Below are positions 55,342-64,000 of a DNA stretch of 64,000 nucleotides, piece by piece. The number at the start of each line of letters is the position of its first letter. Position 1 is the first letter of the stretch. Position numbers and translations under genes: made by a program. The notes below the pieces were generated by a model. That model saw only the letters and a list, made by a program, of their open reading frames with translations, did not search any database and was not told the origin of the DNA. Source of the DNA: Asanoa hainanensis (lineage in GTDB: Bacteria; Actinomycetota; Actinomycetes; Mycobacteriales; Micromonosporaceae); assembly GCF_900188485.1 (NCBI RefSeq), contig NZ_FZPH01000014.1, positions 62,001 through 126,000 of the forward strand. The letters are read 5' to 3'.

Positions 55342-55721
55342 TCCGGGTCGGCGTGGTCGCCGCGCTCGGCGCGGTCCTGGCCGTCACGCTCGCCGCCGCG
55401 CTCGCCCGGGCGGTCGGCGTCGACTTCGAGATCCCCGACGGTGGCGAGACGATCCCGTTGGCGGGGTTCGCCGTGGTGACGGGCTTCTGCTCGCTCGTCG
55501 GCGTGGTCCTCGCGGTCGCCCTGCTCCGGTGGAGCGCTCGCCCCACCGAGCGGTTCCTGTGGACGGCGGTGTCGCTTACCGCGATCTCGTTGGTGCCACC
55601 GTTCGTCGCCGGGGGGAGCGGCGCCACCACGATCGCGCTCCTCGTGCTGCACCTCGTCGCCGCCGCGGTGGTGGTGCCTGCCCTCGCGCGTGGCCTCCGA
55701 TCCGCTGAGGCGGGGCGGTGA
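55338..55721 (+). CDS. Four-helix membrane protein, DUF6069-like
   Basis: A 127-residue integral membrane protein with four hydrophobic segments (about 3-25, 41-63, 75-93 and 97-117) and an acidic extracytoplasmic loop VDFEIPDGGETIPLAGF after the first. It resembles the DUF6069 family of actinobacterial proteins. ATGA coupling to the ECF sigma gene suggests it could be a membrane partner or target of that factor. A perfect 30-bp palindrome follows. Confidence 0.78.
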   Translation: MIRVGVVAALGAVLAVTLAAALARAVGVDFEIPDGGETIPLAGFAVVTGFCSLVGVVLAVALLRWSARPTERFLWTAVSLTAISLVPPFVAGGSGATTIALLVLHLVAAAVVVPALARGLRSAEAGR

Positions 55722-55731
55722 CGTTCCTCCT

Positions 55732-55761
55732 GCCAAGGTCGCCCGGCCGGGCGACCTTGGC
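55732..55761. terminator. Bidirectional terminator palindrome
   Basis: GCCAAGGTCGCCCGG and CCGGGCGACCTTGGC are perfect reverse complements with no spacer, a 30-bp palindrome in the 48-bp gap between the convergent membrane-protein and HPF-like genes. The symmetry and position fit termination from both sides. Confidence 0.85.
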
Positions 55762-55769
55762 GAGGCCGG

Positions 55770-56099
55770 TCACCTGGGGCTGCGCCGCCCCTTGGCATCG
55801 GTGAGGCGGCGGCGCAGGTCGTCACGCACGTCCATCACCGCGGCGTGCAGGTCGTCCTCGGTCGAGGTCGTGACGATCTTGTCGACGTCGCGGGTCCAGC
55901 ACTCCAGCGTGACCTTCTGGCCGGGGGACTGGCGGTCCTTGACGGAGATCTCCAGCTCGGTCGCGTCGGCGTCGAACGACGCGAGGCGCGCGTCCAGCGG
56001 CTCGAACTGTTGCGCGATCCACGCCCGGTCGCCCTGGGTGAATCCGGCACCCACGCGCAGGCATTGCTCGACCGTGGCCGGGTTGGCGACGCCACTCAT
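55770..56099 (-). CDS. HPF/RaiA-like ribosome-associated protein
   Basis: A 109-residue protein with the beta-alpha-beta layout of the HPF/RaiA family: WIAQQFEPLDARLASFDADA, then ELEISVKDRQSPGQKVTLEC and EDDLHAAVMDVRDDLRRRLTDAKGRR. Family members bind the 30S decoding region to hibernate or silence ribosomes. This is a short version lacking the C-terminal dimerisation domain of long HPF. A strong GAGGAGGT precedes ATG 56099. Family call is by pattern and moderately sure. Confidence 0.7.
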   Translation of the reverse strand: MSGVANPATVEQCLRVGAGFTQGDRAWIAQQFEPLDARLASFDADATELEISVKDRQSPGQKVTLECWTRDVDKIVTTSTEDDLHAAVMDVRDDLRRRLTDAKGRRSPR

Positions 56100-56318
56100 C
56101 TGACCTCCTCGAACGGTTCAAACGATCAACCGTGGTGTTCCCCGGCCCGGGCCACGGCGAAACCGCCGTGCTGAAATGCGGATGCGCGGGCCGGTGTCCG
56201 TACCCGATGATGTGCGGGTGATCGCATCCACCAGGTCCCAGGTCTCTGTCGCGACGGCCCTCGCCGGTCGCCGGCAGCAGCGTGGCTCCTGGTCGGTGTC
56301 GATCGCGGCTGATCCGCT

Positions 56319-56945
56319 ATGACCGACGCCTTCATCGCCGGCCTGCTGGCCGGCTACGGTGTCGCGATCCCGGTCGGTGCGATCGCCATTCTGATCATCG
56401 GGCTGACCGCCCGCACGTCGTTCCGGGTCGGTGCCTCGGCCGCGCTGGGCGTGGCCACCGCCGACGGGCTCTACGCCGCGGTCGCGGTGCTCGGTGGTGC
56501 CGCTCTCGCGGGGGTCATCGAGCCGGTCGCCACCCCGCTGCGCTGGGTCGCCTTCGTCGTGCTGCTGGTGCTGGCCGCACACACCGCGATCGCCGCGGTG
56601 CGCCATCACCGGGATCCGGCGCGGGCGGCCAGGTCGGGCGTGGGCCTGGGCACGCCCTGGCGCGCGTACGGCGGCATTCTCGCCCTGACGCTGCTCAACC
56701 CGATGACCATCGTCTACTTCGCGGCGCTGGTGCTGGCCCGGCAGGCCGGCGACGAGCTCACCGCGGGCGGCGAGGTGGTGTTCGTGCTGGCCGCCTTCAT
56801 CGCCTCGGCGAGTTGGCAGCTGCTGATCGCCTCCGGTGGCAGCCTGGTCGGCCGGCTGCTGACCGGGCCGCGAGGGCGGCTCTGCACCGCCCTCGCGTCC
56901 AGCCTGCTGATCGTCGTGCTGGCCGTCGTGTTGGTGGCCGGCTAG
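56319..56945 (+). CDS. LysE/RhtB-family exporter
   Basis: A 208-residue membrane protein with six hydrophobic segments. It begins FIAGLLAGYGVAIPVGAIAI, matching the LysE start with the G-x-x-x-P-G motif, then ASAALGVATADGLYAAVAVL and LALTLLNPMTIVYFAALVLA, the central NPxxxxxF motif of the family. It should export an amino acid or small amine. Its stop is 3 bp from the convergent oxidoreductase's stop, and the upstream 219-bp spacer shows nothing else. Confidence 0.88.
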   Translation: MTDAFIAGLLAGYGVAIPVGAIAILIIGLTARTSFRVGASAALGVATADGLYAAVAVLGGAALAGVIEPVATPLRWVAFVVLLVLAAHTAIAAVRHHRDPARAARSGVGLGTPWRAYGGILALTLLNPMTIVYFAALVLARQAGDELTAGGEVVFVLAAFIASASWQLLIASGGSLVGRLLTGPRGRLCTALASSLLIVVLAVVLVAG

Positions 56946-56948
56946 GTC

Positions 56949-58049
56949 TTAGCGCTGCGGCGCGTCGAAGTGCTTCGCGTACATGTCGACCAGCATCGCG
57001 CTGCCCTTGATCGCCGAGGCTTCCTCGGGGCCGCCCACGCCGGTGGGGAGCTGGGTGGCCCCGCCTTCGGGCCCGAGCGGCACGATGATCATGACCGGAC
57101 CCGCCTCGTACGCCTCCGTCGCGTCGCCGCCGTCGATGGCGGACCGGATGTTGGCCGCGACCACGGCGGCCTGGCGGGTGGCGGCGCCGGCGGTGTCGCG
57201 GTCGGCGGTGCTGATGTCGCCGAGGGCGTACACGCCGTCTCCGCCCTTGATCCGCAGGTGCGCGTCGACCGGGAGGTAGCCGCGCTCGTCGCGGACCGCG
57301 GCCAGGTCGCCACGCAGGTAGTCGGTCGCCGGGCGGACGCCGAAGGCGCGGAACCAGATGTCGGCCTCGACCGTCTCGCCGCTCTCGGTGGTCACGGCGA
57401 TCGGGGTCGCGGTGGCGGGCGGGCCGTCCGGCAGGGCGGTCAACGGGCTGCCCAGCACGAGCCGGACACCCAGCTTGTCGAGCTGCCGCTTGAGCTCGTC
57501 GCGCAGCTCCTGCTCGAACGGGCCGTGCATGATGTCCGCGTTGACGTCGACGACGGTGACGTCCTTGTCGGGGAAGAACGCCTTGATCTCGCCGGCCAGC
57601 TCCAGCCCGGACGGGCCGGCGCCGACGATCAGGGCCCGGCGGGCGCCGAGCAGCTCGTCGTGCGCCGCCTGCAGCCGGTCCTTGGCGCTCTGCTGGTCGG
57701 TGCCGCCGGCCTTGGCGGGGAACGGGTACTGCGAGCCGGTCGCCAGCACGAGGTAGTCGGGGGTCAGCTCGATGCCGGACTCCAGGGTGACCGTGCGGCC
57801 GTCGACGGCGACGGCCCGGTCGCGGACGAACCGGCCGTGGTGCAGGAGCCGGTCGAGCGGCAGGAAGATCCGGTCGATCCAGGACGGGTCGACCAGGGCG
57901 CGCCAGGACGCGACGTTGTGGTGGAACGCGCCCGACGGGTCGACGAGCGTGACGTCCGCGACGTCGTCCAGCGCCTTGGCGGTGTTCAAGCCGCCGTAGC
58001 CGCCGCCGAGGACGACGACGGAAGGGCGCTTGACCTCGGTGTTCGTCAC
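56949..58049 (-). CDS. FAD-dependent pyridine nucleotide oxidoreductase (NDH-2/AIF-like)
   Basis: A 366-residue flavoprotein. FAD motif VVVLGGGYGGLNTAKAL at the N-terminus, ATGSQYPFPAK, NAD(P) motif ALIVGAGPSGLELAGEIKAF and the second FAD contact GDGVYALGDIS. It is shorter than typical NDH-2 and lacks an obvious C-terminal membrane anchor, so closer to AMID/AIF-like soluble reductases acting on quinones. GTG 58049 lies 8 nt after GGAGG. It is divergent from an HxlR regulator with duplicated operators between them, indicating redox- or quinone-responsive control. Confidence 0.9.
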   Translation of the reverse strand: MTNTEVKRPSVVVLGGGYGGLNTAKALDDVADVTLVDPSGAFHHNVASWRALVDPSWIDRIFLPLDRLLHHGRFVRDRAVAVDGRTVTLESGIELTPDYLVLATGSQYPFPAKAGGTDQQSAKDRLQAAHDELLGARRALIVGAGPSGLELAGEIKAFFPDKDVTVVDVNADIMHGPFEQELRDELKRQLDKLGVRLVLGSPLTALPDGPPATATPIAVTTESGETVEADIWFRAFGVRPATDYLRGDLAAVRDERGYLPVDAHLRIKGGDGVYALGDISTADRDTAGAATRQAAVVAANIRSAIDGGDATEAYEAGPVMIIVPLGPEGGATQLPTGVGGPEEASAIKGSAMLVDMYAKHFDAPQR

Positions 58050-58070
58050 CAGTGTTACCTCCGTGAAAAG

Positions 58071-58130
58071 GCTAGCGACCATTGCGCGGCTAGCTGCTTC
58101 GGAAATACTAGCGACCTCTCGCGCGCTAGC
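58071..58130. promoter_or_regulatory. Duplicated HxlR operator (CTAGC dyads)
   Basis: Two 24-bp copies 36 bp apart: one at 58071-58094 beginning GCTAGCGACC and ending GGCTAGC, one at 58107-58130 beginning ACTAGCGACC and ending CGCTAGC. Each is an inverted repeat of CTAGC(G). They fill the 86-bp gap between the divergent FAD oxidoreductase and HxlR genes, as expected for an autoregulated switch. Confidence 0.8.
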
Positions 58131-58135
58131 ATTGC

Positions 58136-58507
58136 GTGGTGACCGAAAGCGCGGTACGTCACAGCGAGGACATCCGGGAGCGGTGCACCCGCGGGGATGT
58201 CGCGCTGGCCCGCGCCTTCAGCTTCCTCGGCAAGCGCTGGTCAGGCCTGGTGGTGGGCAGCCTCAGCACCGGCCCGGCCGGGTTCCGCGAGCTGTCCCGC
58301 CTCGTCGGCGGGGTGAGCGACTCGGTGCTCTCCGACCGGCTGGCCGAGCTGTGCGAGCTGGGGCTGGTGACACGCGAGGTCGACGCGGGACCGCCGGTGT
58401 CCGTCACCTACTCGCTGACCGAGGCCGGGGAGGGGCTCCTGCCGGCGCTCACCCTGATCGCCGAGTGGGCCGAGACGCACCTGCCCGAGCCGCCGACCTC
58501 CTGCTAA
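58136..58507 (+). CDS. HxlR-family transcriptional regulator
   Basis: A 123-residue winged-helix protein: ALARAFSFLGKRWSGLVVGS, LSTGPAGFRELSRLVGGVSD, SVLSDRLAELCELGLVTREV and SVTYSLTEAGEGLLPAL, the whole HxlR fold. Only one Cys-containing N-terminal stretch (RERCTRGDVAL) precedes the HTH; in YodB/QorR-like members a Cys there senses quinones or oxidants, and Cys17 is placed to do so. GTG 58136 and 58139 are both possible and no ribosome binding site is seen, so it may be leaderless. Confidence 0.9.
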   Translation: MVTESAVRHSEDIRERCTRGDVALARAFSFLGKRWSGLVVGSLSTGPAGFRELSRLVGGVSDSVLSDRLAELCELGLVTREVDAGPPVSVTYSLTEAGEGLLPALTLIAEWAETHLPEPPTSC

Positions 58508-59163
58508 AGGTTCTTCAGCGCCTCGCGTCTCGAGAGGCCGGACAGGTCGGTCGCTGCCACGAACGCGCGTACCGCCGCCGGGTCGGTCTTCGCGTACTCC
58601 CGTAGGGCCCAGCCGATCGCCTTGCGTACGAAGAAATCGGTGTGCCCTTTCTGCCGCGCGCAGTAGTCGAACAGCCGGTCCGCGTCGGTGTCGCGCTTGT
58701 AGAAGAGCTGGTGGAGCAGGGCCGTTCTGACCACCCAGAGGTTGTCGTCGTCGATCCAGGCGTCCATGACCCCGCCGTGCTGACTCACCATCGGCCCGAC
58801 CACCCGGGCGGCCAGCAGGTCGACCGTGTCCCACCAGGGCTTGGTCGTGATCAACCTCCGCACGGCGGGCAACGCGTCCAGGCCGCCCAGCACCGCCACG
58901 TGCCGGCGCAGGTAGTCGCAGGCGAAGTACTGGTACTCCCGTTCCGGCCTGGCCCAGCAGGCGTCGGCCAGCGCGATCAGCCCGTCCCGGGTCGGCTTGG
59001 CGGCGCCGGCGGTCGCCTGCCGGGCCAGCGCCCGCTGCCTGGGCGACGCGATGCCCAGGAACTCGAACTGGTCGCGCATGTACGCCCGCATCCCGGCGGC
59101 CCGCTCCGGGTCGCGGTCGGCCTCGAACAGCGGGGTCAGGCGGTCCAGCACCGGCTCGGTCAT
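58504..59163 (-). CDS. DNA alkylation repair enzyme (AlkD-like HEAT repeats)
   Basis: A 219-residue all-helical protein of the AlkD family of DNA glycosylases, which remove bulky or cationic alkylpurines. Helical repeats include MRDQFEFLGIASPRQRALAR, WWDTVDLLAARVVGPMVSQH (the W-x-x-VD-x-L region holding the catalytic Asp), NLWVVRTALLHQLFYK and DFFVRKAIGWALREYAKTDP. Starts at ATG 59163, divergent from the VLRF1 gene with 32 bp between. Its TAG overlaps the stop of the convergent HxlR gene. Confidence 0.92.
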   Translation of the reverse strand: MTEPVLDRLTPLFEADRDPERAAGMRAYMRDQFEFLGIASPRQRALARQATAGAAKPTRDGLIALADACWARPEREYQYFACDYLRRHVAVLGGLDALPAVRRLITTKPWWDTVDLLAARVVGPMVSQHGGVMDAWIDDDNLWVVRTALLHQLFYKRDTDADRLFDYCARQKGHTDFFVRKAIGWALREYAKTDPAAVRAFVAATDLSGLSRREALKNL

Positions 59164-59195
59164 CCGGACATTGTGGCGTGCCGTACCGTCGCGGA

Positions 59196-59849
59196 ATGAC
59201 CACCAGCCGACCGGCCGCGGGTGGCGGGCGCTGGGTCGACGTCGACCCCGACCGGCTGAGCCGCTGGGTCGAGGGCTTCCGCGAGCGACACGGCGCGTAC
59301 GCCCAGCGGCCCACCGACGACGGTCTGCTGCTCGCCGCGTTCGACGGCGCCACCGCGGAGCTGCACCCGCCACCGGGCGCGCCGTTCGCGGACGACCTGG
59401 CCGACTTCGTCGAGACCGCCCGGGCGCCTCGCCACCTCGGTCTGCTGCTGGCCCGCAAGGCGGCGGTCGCGGTCGGAGTGGCCGACGGCACAAGGCTGGT
59501 GACGTCCAAGGTGGACAGCTCGTACGTGCAGAGCCGCACCGCCGCCGGCGGCTGGTCGCAGCAACGGTTCGCCCGCCGGCGGGACAACCAGGCCAAGGCC
59601 GCCGCCAAGGACGCGGCCGACCTGGCCGCGCGGCTGCTGCTGCCGGCGACGGGGGAGCTGGCCGCCCTCGTCTGCGGCGGCGACCGGCGCACGGTGGACG
59701 CGATTCTCGCCGACCCGCGGCTGGCGCCGCTGCTCCCGCTGCGCGCGGACCGGCTGCTCGACGTCACCGATCCTCGCCACGCCGTCCTGGTCGACGCGGT
59801 GGCCGCCGCGCGCGCGGTATCGATCCTGGTACGCGACCCCGACTCTTAG
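59196..59849 (+). CDS. VLRF1-type peptidyl-tRNA hydrolase (acVLRF1)
   Basis: A 217-residue protein of the actinobacterial Vms1-like release factor group. The hallmark is TAAGGWSQQRFARRRDNQAK, the GGxxxQR-type catalytic loop shared with eukaryotic Vms1/ANKZF1 and eRF1-like folds. In those systems the enzyme frees nascent chains from split 50S/60S subunits during ribosome-associated quality control. The core is otherwise alpha/beta, with LLLARKAAVAVGVADGTRLV before and ALVCGGDRRTVDAILADPRL after. Its TAG stop is formed by the left boundary of a palindromic MITE-like element. Confidence 0.85.
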   Translation: MTTSRPAAGGGRWVDVDPDRLSRWVEGFRERHGAYAQRPTDDGLLLAAFDGATAELHPPPGAPFADDLADFVETARAPRHLGLLLARKAAVAVGVADGTRLVTSKVDSSYVQSRTAAGGWSQQRFARRRDNQAKAAAKDAADLAARLLLPATGELAALVCGGDRRTVDAILADPRLAPLLPLRADRLLDVTDPRHAVLVDAVAAARAVSILVRDPDS

Positions 59850-60014
59850 GGGGTGTCTCGTGGGCCAGGGCGGCACTGCGCCGGGTCCAGGCGACGACCG
59901 GCCGCACGCGGGGACCGGCCGGATACAACACCGGTATCCGACCGGTCCCCGCGCACGCCCGGACGCCCCCTGGACCTCGCCGCAGCACCACCCTGACCCA
60001 CGAGACACCCCCTA
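59847..60014. mobile_element. MITE-like palindromic element, copy 1
   Basis: A 168-bp sequence that reads as an imperfect palindrome along its full length. The outer 18 bases, TAGGGGGTGTCTCGTGGG, are repeated exactly in inverse at the right end; the centre is GGATACAACACCGGTATCC at 59921-59939. Flanks are TTAG on the left and CTAG on the right, as for YTAR-targeting IS5/IS427-type elements. No coding frame. It separates the VLRF1 gene from the next gene by only the element plus 17 bp. Confidence 0.8.
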
Positions 60015-60031
60015 GGCGGTACCCTCCCGCC

Positions 60032-60451
60032 ATGGTTTCGGACGAGGCCCGGCGGGCCGGCATCCTGACGGCCGTGCTGCTGGTCGCCGGCCTCGTGGTC
60101 GGCGGCTTCTTTCTCTTCCGTGGCCACCGCGATCCCGAGCAGGGTGCCCGGCTGGCCGCCGACTCGTTCCTGACCCGGCTCGCGGCCGGCAACATCGGCG
60201 GCGCCTACGACCAGCTGTGCAACGAGACGCGCGAACGGGTCGAGCGCGACGACTTCGTCGCGGGGATCGGCGGCCGGCCGGCGGTGTCGAGCTACCGGAT
60301 CGACGGCGTCGCGGCGACCGGGCCCAGCGACGCCACCGTCACGGCGGAGCTGCTGGACCCGGTCGGCGCGAGCACGCCGTACGAGCTGCGGGTCACCGAC
60401 GACCGGGGCACGTGGCGGGTCTGCGGCAACCCGCTCGACTCCACCGGCTGA
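60032..60451 (+). CDS. Membrane-anchored NTF2-like (DUF4878-type) protein
   Basis: A 139-residue protein with one N-terminal membrane helix (about 10-29, GILTAVLLVAGLVVGGFFLF) and an extracytoplasmic domain of the DUF4878/NTF2-like type: AADSFLTRLAAGNIGGAYDQ, LCNETRERVERDDFVAGIGG, and C-terminal strands ending GTWRVCGNPLDSTG. Two cysteines (Cys65 region and the final CGN) could pair outside the cell. Function unknown. ATG 60032 follows the palindromic element by 17 bp without a clear ribosome binding site, so the insertion may have replaced its original promoter. Confidence 0.75.
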   Translation: MVSDEARRAGILTAVLLVAGLVVGGFFLFRGHRDPEQGARLAADSFLTRLAAGNIGGAYDQLCNETRERVERDDFVAGIGGRPAVSSYRIDGVAATGPSDATVTAELLDPVGASTPYELRVTDDRGTWRVCGNPLDSTG

Positions 60452-60457
60452 GCCCGC

Positions 60458-61366
60458 TCACGACCCGAAGGTGTTGCAGGCCTTCGGGTCGCCCGTGTCG
60501 TAGCCGGTGCGGAACCACTGCTGGCGCTGCGCCGACGTGCCGTGGGTGAACCCGTCGGGGTTGACCTCCTGGCCGGCCTGCTTCTGGAGGGTGTCGTCGC
60601 CGATCGCGGCCGCCGTGTCCAGGCCTTCCTTGATGTCCTGGTCGGTGATGCTCTTGAAGATCGGGTCGCCGTCGGCGTCGGCCGTCTGGGTCGCGTTCTT
60701 CGCCCACGCACCGGCGTAGCAGTCGGCCTGCAGCTCCAGCTTCACCGACAGCTCGTTGGCGTTGTCGGGGTCGCGCTCCTGTTGGCGGCGCATGTCGGCC
60801 TCGGTGCCGATCAGCGACTGCACGTGGTGCCCGTACTCGTGGGCCAACACGTACGGCTGGGCGAACTCGCCCTTGGCACCGAGCTGGTCGGCGAGCACCT
60901 GGTAGAAGGTCAGGTCGATGAAGACTTTGTGGTCGGCGGGGCAGTAGAACGGCCCGACGCCCGAGTCGGCCGCCCCGCACCCTGTCTGCACCGCCTGGTC
61001 GAAGAAGACCGTCGGCGCGGGCTGGTACTGCTCGCCGAAGCTCTCCGGCAGCCGCTTGGCCCACCACGACTGGATCGAGTTGACGTAGAGGGCGTTGCGG
61101 CAGTCGAGCTTCTGCAGCTTGTCGGCCGCGTCACAGCTCTGCTCGATAGCCCCGTTGTCGGCCGGCGCGTCGTCCCCCGTGATCGCGTTCACACCGAAGC
61201 CGCCGCCGACCAGCACGGCGATCAGGGTGACGATCAGGCCGACGATGCCACCGCCGCTGGTCGGGATGGGGATCGGGAAGCCGCCGCCCCCACCACCTCC
61301 GCCGCCACCGCCCCGCCGGTCCTCGATCTGGCTGGTGTCGACATCGGCGCGTTCGTTGAGTTCCAT
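60458..61366 (-). CDS. Neutral zinc metallopeptidase, membrane-anchored (YpfJ family)
   Basis: A 302-residue protein. After a charged N-terminus and a run of 11 glycines (about 20-30) comes one membrane helix (IVGLIVTLIAVLVGGGFGV), then an extracytoplasmic peptidase domain. The zinc motif is VLAHEYGHHVQSLIG; downstream SVKLELQADCYAGAWAKN supplies the third-ligand Glu. The cysteines SCDAADKLQKLDC and CGAADSGVGPFYC are typical of this putative neutral zinc metallopeptidase family and probably form disulfides. ATG 61366 is preferred to an in-frame upstream start because the charged MELNERADVDTSQIEDRRG opening is usual. Confidence 0.92.
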   Translation of the reverse strand: MELNERADVDTSQIEDRRGGGGGGGGGGGFPIPIPTSGGGIVGLIVTLIAVLVGGGFGVNAITGDDAPADNGAIEQSCDAADKLQKLDCRNALYVNSIQSWWAKRLPESFGEQYQPAPTVFFDQAVQTGCGAADSGVGPFYCPADHKVFIDLTFYQVLADQLGAKGEFAQPYVLAHEYGHHVQSLIGTEADMRRQQERDPDNANELSVKLELQADCYAGAWAKNATQTADADGDPIFKSITDQDIKEGLDTAAAIGDDTLQKQAGQEVNPDGFTHGTSAQRQQWFRTGYDTGDPKACNTFGS

Positions 61367-61539
61367 CACCCATCCAATCGACGCATGTGGACGCGGCGGG
61401 ATGTACCCGATGATCTTCACCGTTAATCCGGTGGGGGTTCTTCCGGGCAGCCGGTACACTTCACGCCGTGCTGCTCTGCGAAGACTGACCAGCCCCGGCG
61501 CCGACGGGAAACTCCCCGATCGGCGCTTTCGTGTGCCCT

Positions 61540-61708
61540 TAGGGCCTGTCTCGTGGATCAGGGTGGTGCCGCGGCGAGGTCCAGACGACGACCGACCGCA
61601 CGCGGAGCCGGGCCGGATACAACACCGGTATCCGACCCACCTCCGCGCACGCCCGGACGCCGCCCGGACCTCGCCGCGGCACCACCCTGATCCACGAGAC
61701 AGGCCCTA
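61540..61708. mobile_element. MITE-like palindromic element, copy 2
   Basis: A 169-bp palindrome related to copy 1. The left arm 61540-61582 (starting TAGGGCCTGTCTCGTGGATC) is perfectly complementary to 61666-61708, a 43-bp arm. The centre is again GGATACAACACCGGTATCC (61615-61633), exactly at the midpoint. Flanks TTAG and CTAG match copy 1. It lies between the metallopeptidase promoter region and the ABC-F gene, ending 31 bp upstream of that gene's start. Confidence 0.85.
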
Positions 61709-61739
61709 GTCAGCCTTCCTCACAGAGAGAGCGTTTCTG

Positions 61740-63344
<1,605 letters not shown>

Positions 63345-63347
63345 TCC

Positions 63348-64000
63348 TTAGGTCAAGATCGTTTTGATCACGATGGCGGTGACCGCGCCGGCCGCGACCA
63401 GCAGCAACGGGGTCGGCACGGTCTCGCCGCCCTGGTGGCGCGGTGCCACCGCGGCCATCGTCAGCCAGGGGAAGAACGGCAGCCAGGAGGTCTCGGCCCC
63501 GCCCCGGGCCAGGCCGGTGACCAAGGTGAACAGCACGCCGATGCCGGCCGCGACCAGGAAGGGCCAGCCCGGCGTATTGCGCGACTTGCGCAAACTGGCA
63601 TAGAGCGCCGGCCCGGCCGCCAACAGCAGCACGACCAGGCTGATCCCACTCCACCAGAGCACGGACCGGTGCGGTTCGACGCGTACGGCGAAATCGTGGC
63701 GGGCGTCCATCAGCCCGTCGACCCAGTTGAAGCCGAGCCGCTCCGCGACGACCACGGGGATCAGCGCGCCCAGGCCGGTGAACAGGTTCAGCGCGACCCG
63801 GCGCCGGGCGAAGTAGAGGAACGCCGCGGCCAGGCCCAGCCAGGGCGCGCCGTACGCGAACAGGGCGGCGACGCCGAGCAGCAGCCCGGTCACGCTGGCC
63901 CAGATCCCGGCGCGGATGCCGGTGCGGCGCTCGTCGGAGGCGTGCACGCCCGCCGCGATCATGGCCGCGCCGAGGACCGCGACCACACCCTCGACCCCGC
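63348..64000 (-). CDS. Polytopic membrane protein, 5' end beyond window
   Basis: Only the C-terminal ~216 residues are present; the frame is open to the right edge. Six or more hydrophobic segments are visible, among them VTGLLLGVAALFAYGAPWLG, ALNLFTGLGALIPVVVAERL, GISLVVLLLAAGPALYASL and PTPLLLVAAGAVTAIVIKTI. The loop GFNWVDGLMDARHDFAVRVE and the pattern AYGAPWLGLAAAFLYFARRR suggest a GT-C-type glycosyltransferase or a related integral membrane protein; uncertain without the N-terminus. Ends 3 bp from the convergent ABC-F gene. Confidence 0.75.
   Translation of the reverse strand, partial: GVEGVVAVLGAAMIAAGVHASDERRTGIRAGIWASVTGLLLGVAALFAYGAPWLGLAAAFLYFARRRVALNLFTGLGALIPVVVAERLGFNWVDGLMDARHDFAVRVEPHRSVLWWSGISLVVLLLAAGPALYASLRKSRNTPGWPFLVAAGIGVLFTLVTGLARGGAETSWLPFFPWLTMAAVAPRHQGGETVPTPLLLVAAGAVTAIVIKTILT

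Overview
This window comes from a very GC-rich actinomycete chromosome. Gene content and order point to the family Micromonosporaceae (an Actinoplanes, Asanoa or Micromonospora relative): uvrA / uvrC-rapZ-yvcK-whiA / gap-pgk-tpiA-secG / rbpA, a zwf-opcA-pgl operon with pgi-tal-tkt, ctaB and ctaA beside a SufR-led suf operon, GTG starts, and 4-bp ATGA/GTGA overlaps throughout. The family assignment is inference from gene order and composition; no rRNA or tRNA gene is present to test it.

Layout. 1-5.2 kb holds small accessory genes: a mycothiol-dependent-isomerase-fold protein, a glyoxalase, an antitoxin without its toxin, a macrolide-type glycosyltransferase, and a four-gene run (reductase, tyrosine phosphatase, RpiB-like isomerase, acetyltransferase). 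5.5-13 kb is a complete minus-strand mannitol-type PTS locus: DeoR regulator, PfkB kinase, EIIC, EIIB, EIIA, zinc polyol dehydrogenase, HPr and enzyme I. 13-16.1 kb has a divergent HTH regulator/aldo-keto reductase pair and an EAL phosphodiesterase. 16.4-31.5 kb is housekeeping: uvrA, a 1.3-kb repeat-filled gap, an APH(6)-like kinase, a Rieske lipoprotein, uvrC-rapZ-yvcK-whiA, gap-pgk-tpiA, secG and rbpA.

31.5-41.9 kb is a minus-strand central-carbon block, transcribed tkt-tal-pgi-zwf-opcA-pgl plus an unknown 70-kDa-class protein: the oxidative and non-oxidative pentose phosphate pathway with glucose-6-phosphate isomerase. 42-46 kb carries haem O and haem A synthases (ctaB, ctaA) around a small conserved protein and an ATP-grasp enzyme. 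45.5-52.1 kb is the SUF iron-sulfur operon sufR-B-D-(Rieske ferredoxin)-C-S-U-T, almost every junction overlapping. 52-58.5 kb has three regulator-target modules (TetR/MFS pump, ECF sigma/membrane protein, HxlR/FAD oxidoreductase), a small HPF-like protein and a LysE exporter. 58.5-64 kb holds an AlkD-like repair protein, a VLRF1-type peptidyl-tRNA hydrolase, a zinc metallopeptidase, an ABC-F ATPase and a truncated membrane protein.

The least ordinary content is mostly between or at the ends of genes: two 168-169-bp fully palindromic MITE-like elements at 59.8 and 61.5 kb; a 21-residue repeat tail on EIIC broken by a 1-bp insertion; a Pro/Gly-rich N-terminal extension on enzyme I; a histone-H1-like tail on UvrA; a LacI-type operator palindrome and a pair of mutually exclusive hairpins in the gap after uvrA; clear operator repeats at the TetR and HxlR switches; and a palindrome embedding the ctaA ribosome binding site whose core recurs at sufR. 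I saw no CRISPR array, prophage, intact insertion sequence or biosynthetic cluster. No wholly new multi-gene system is evident.
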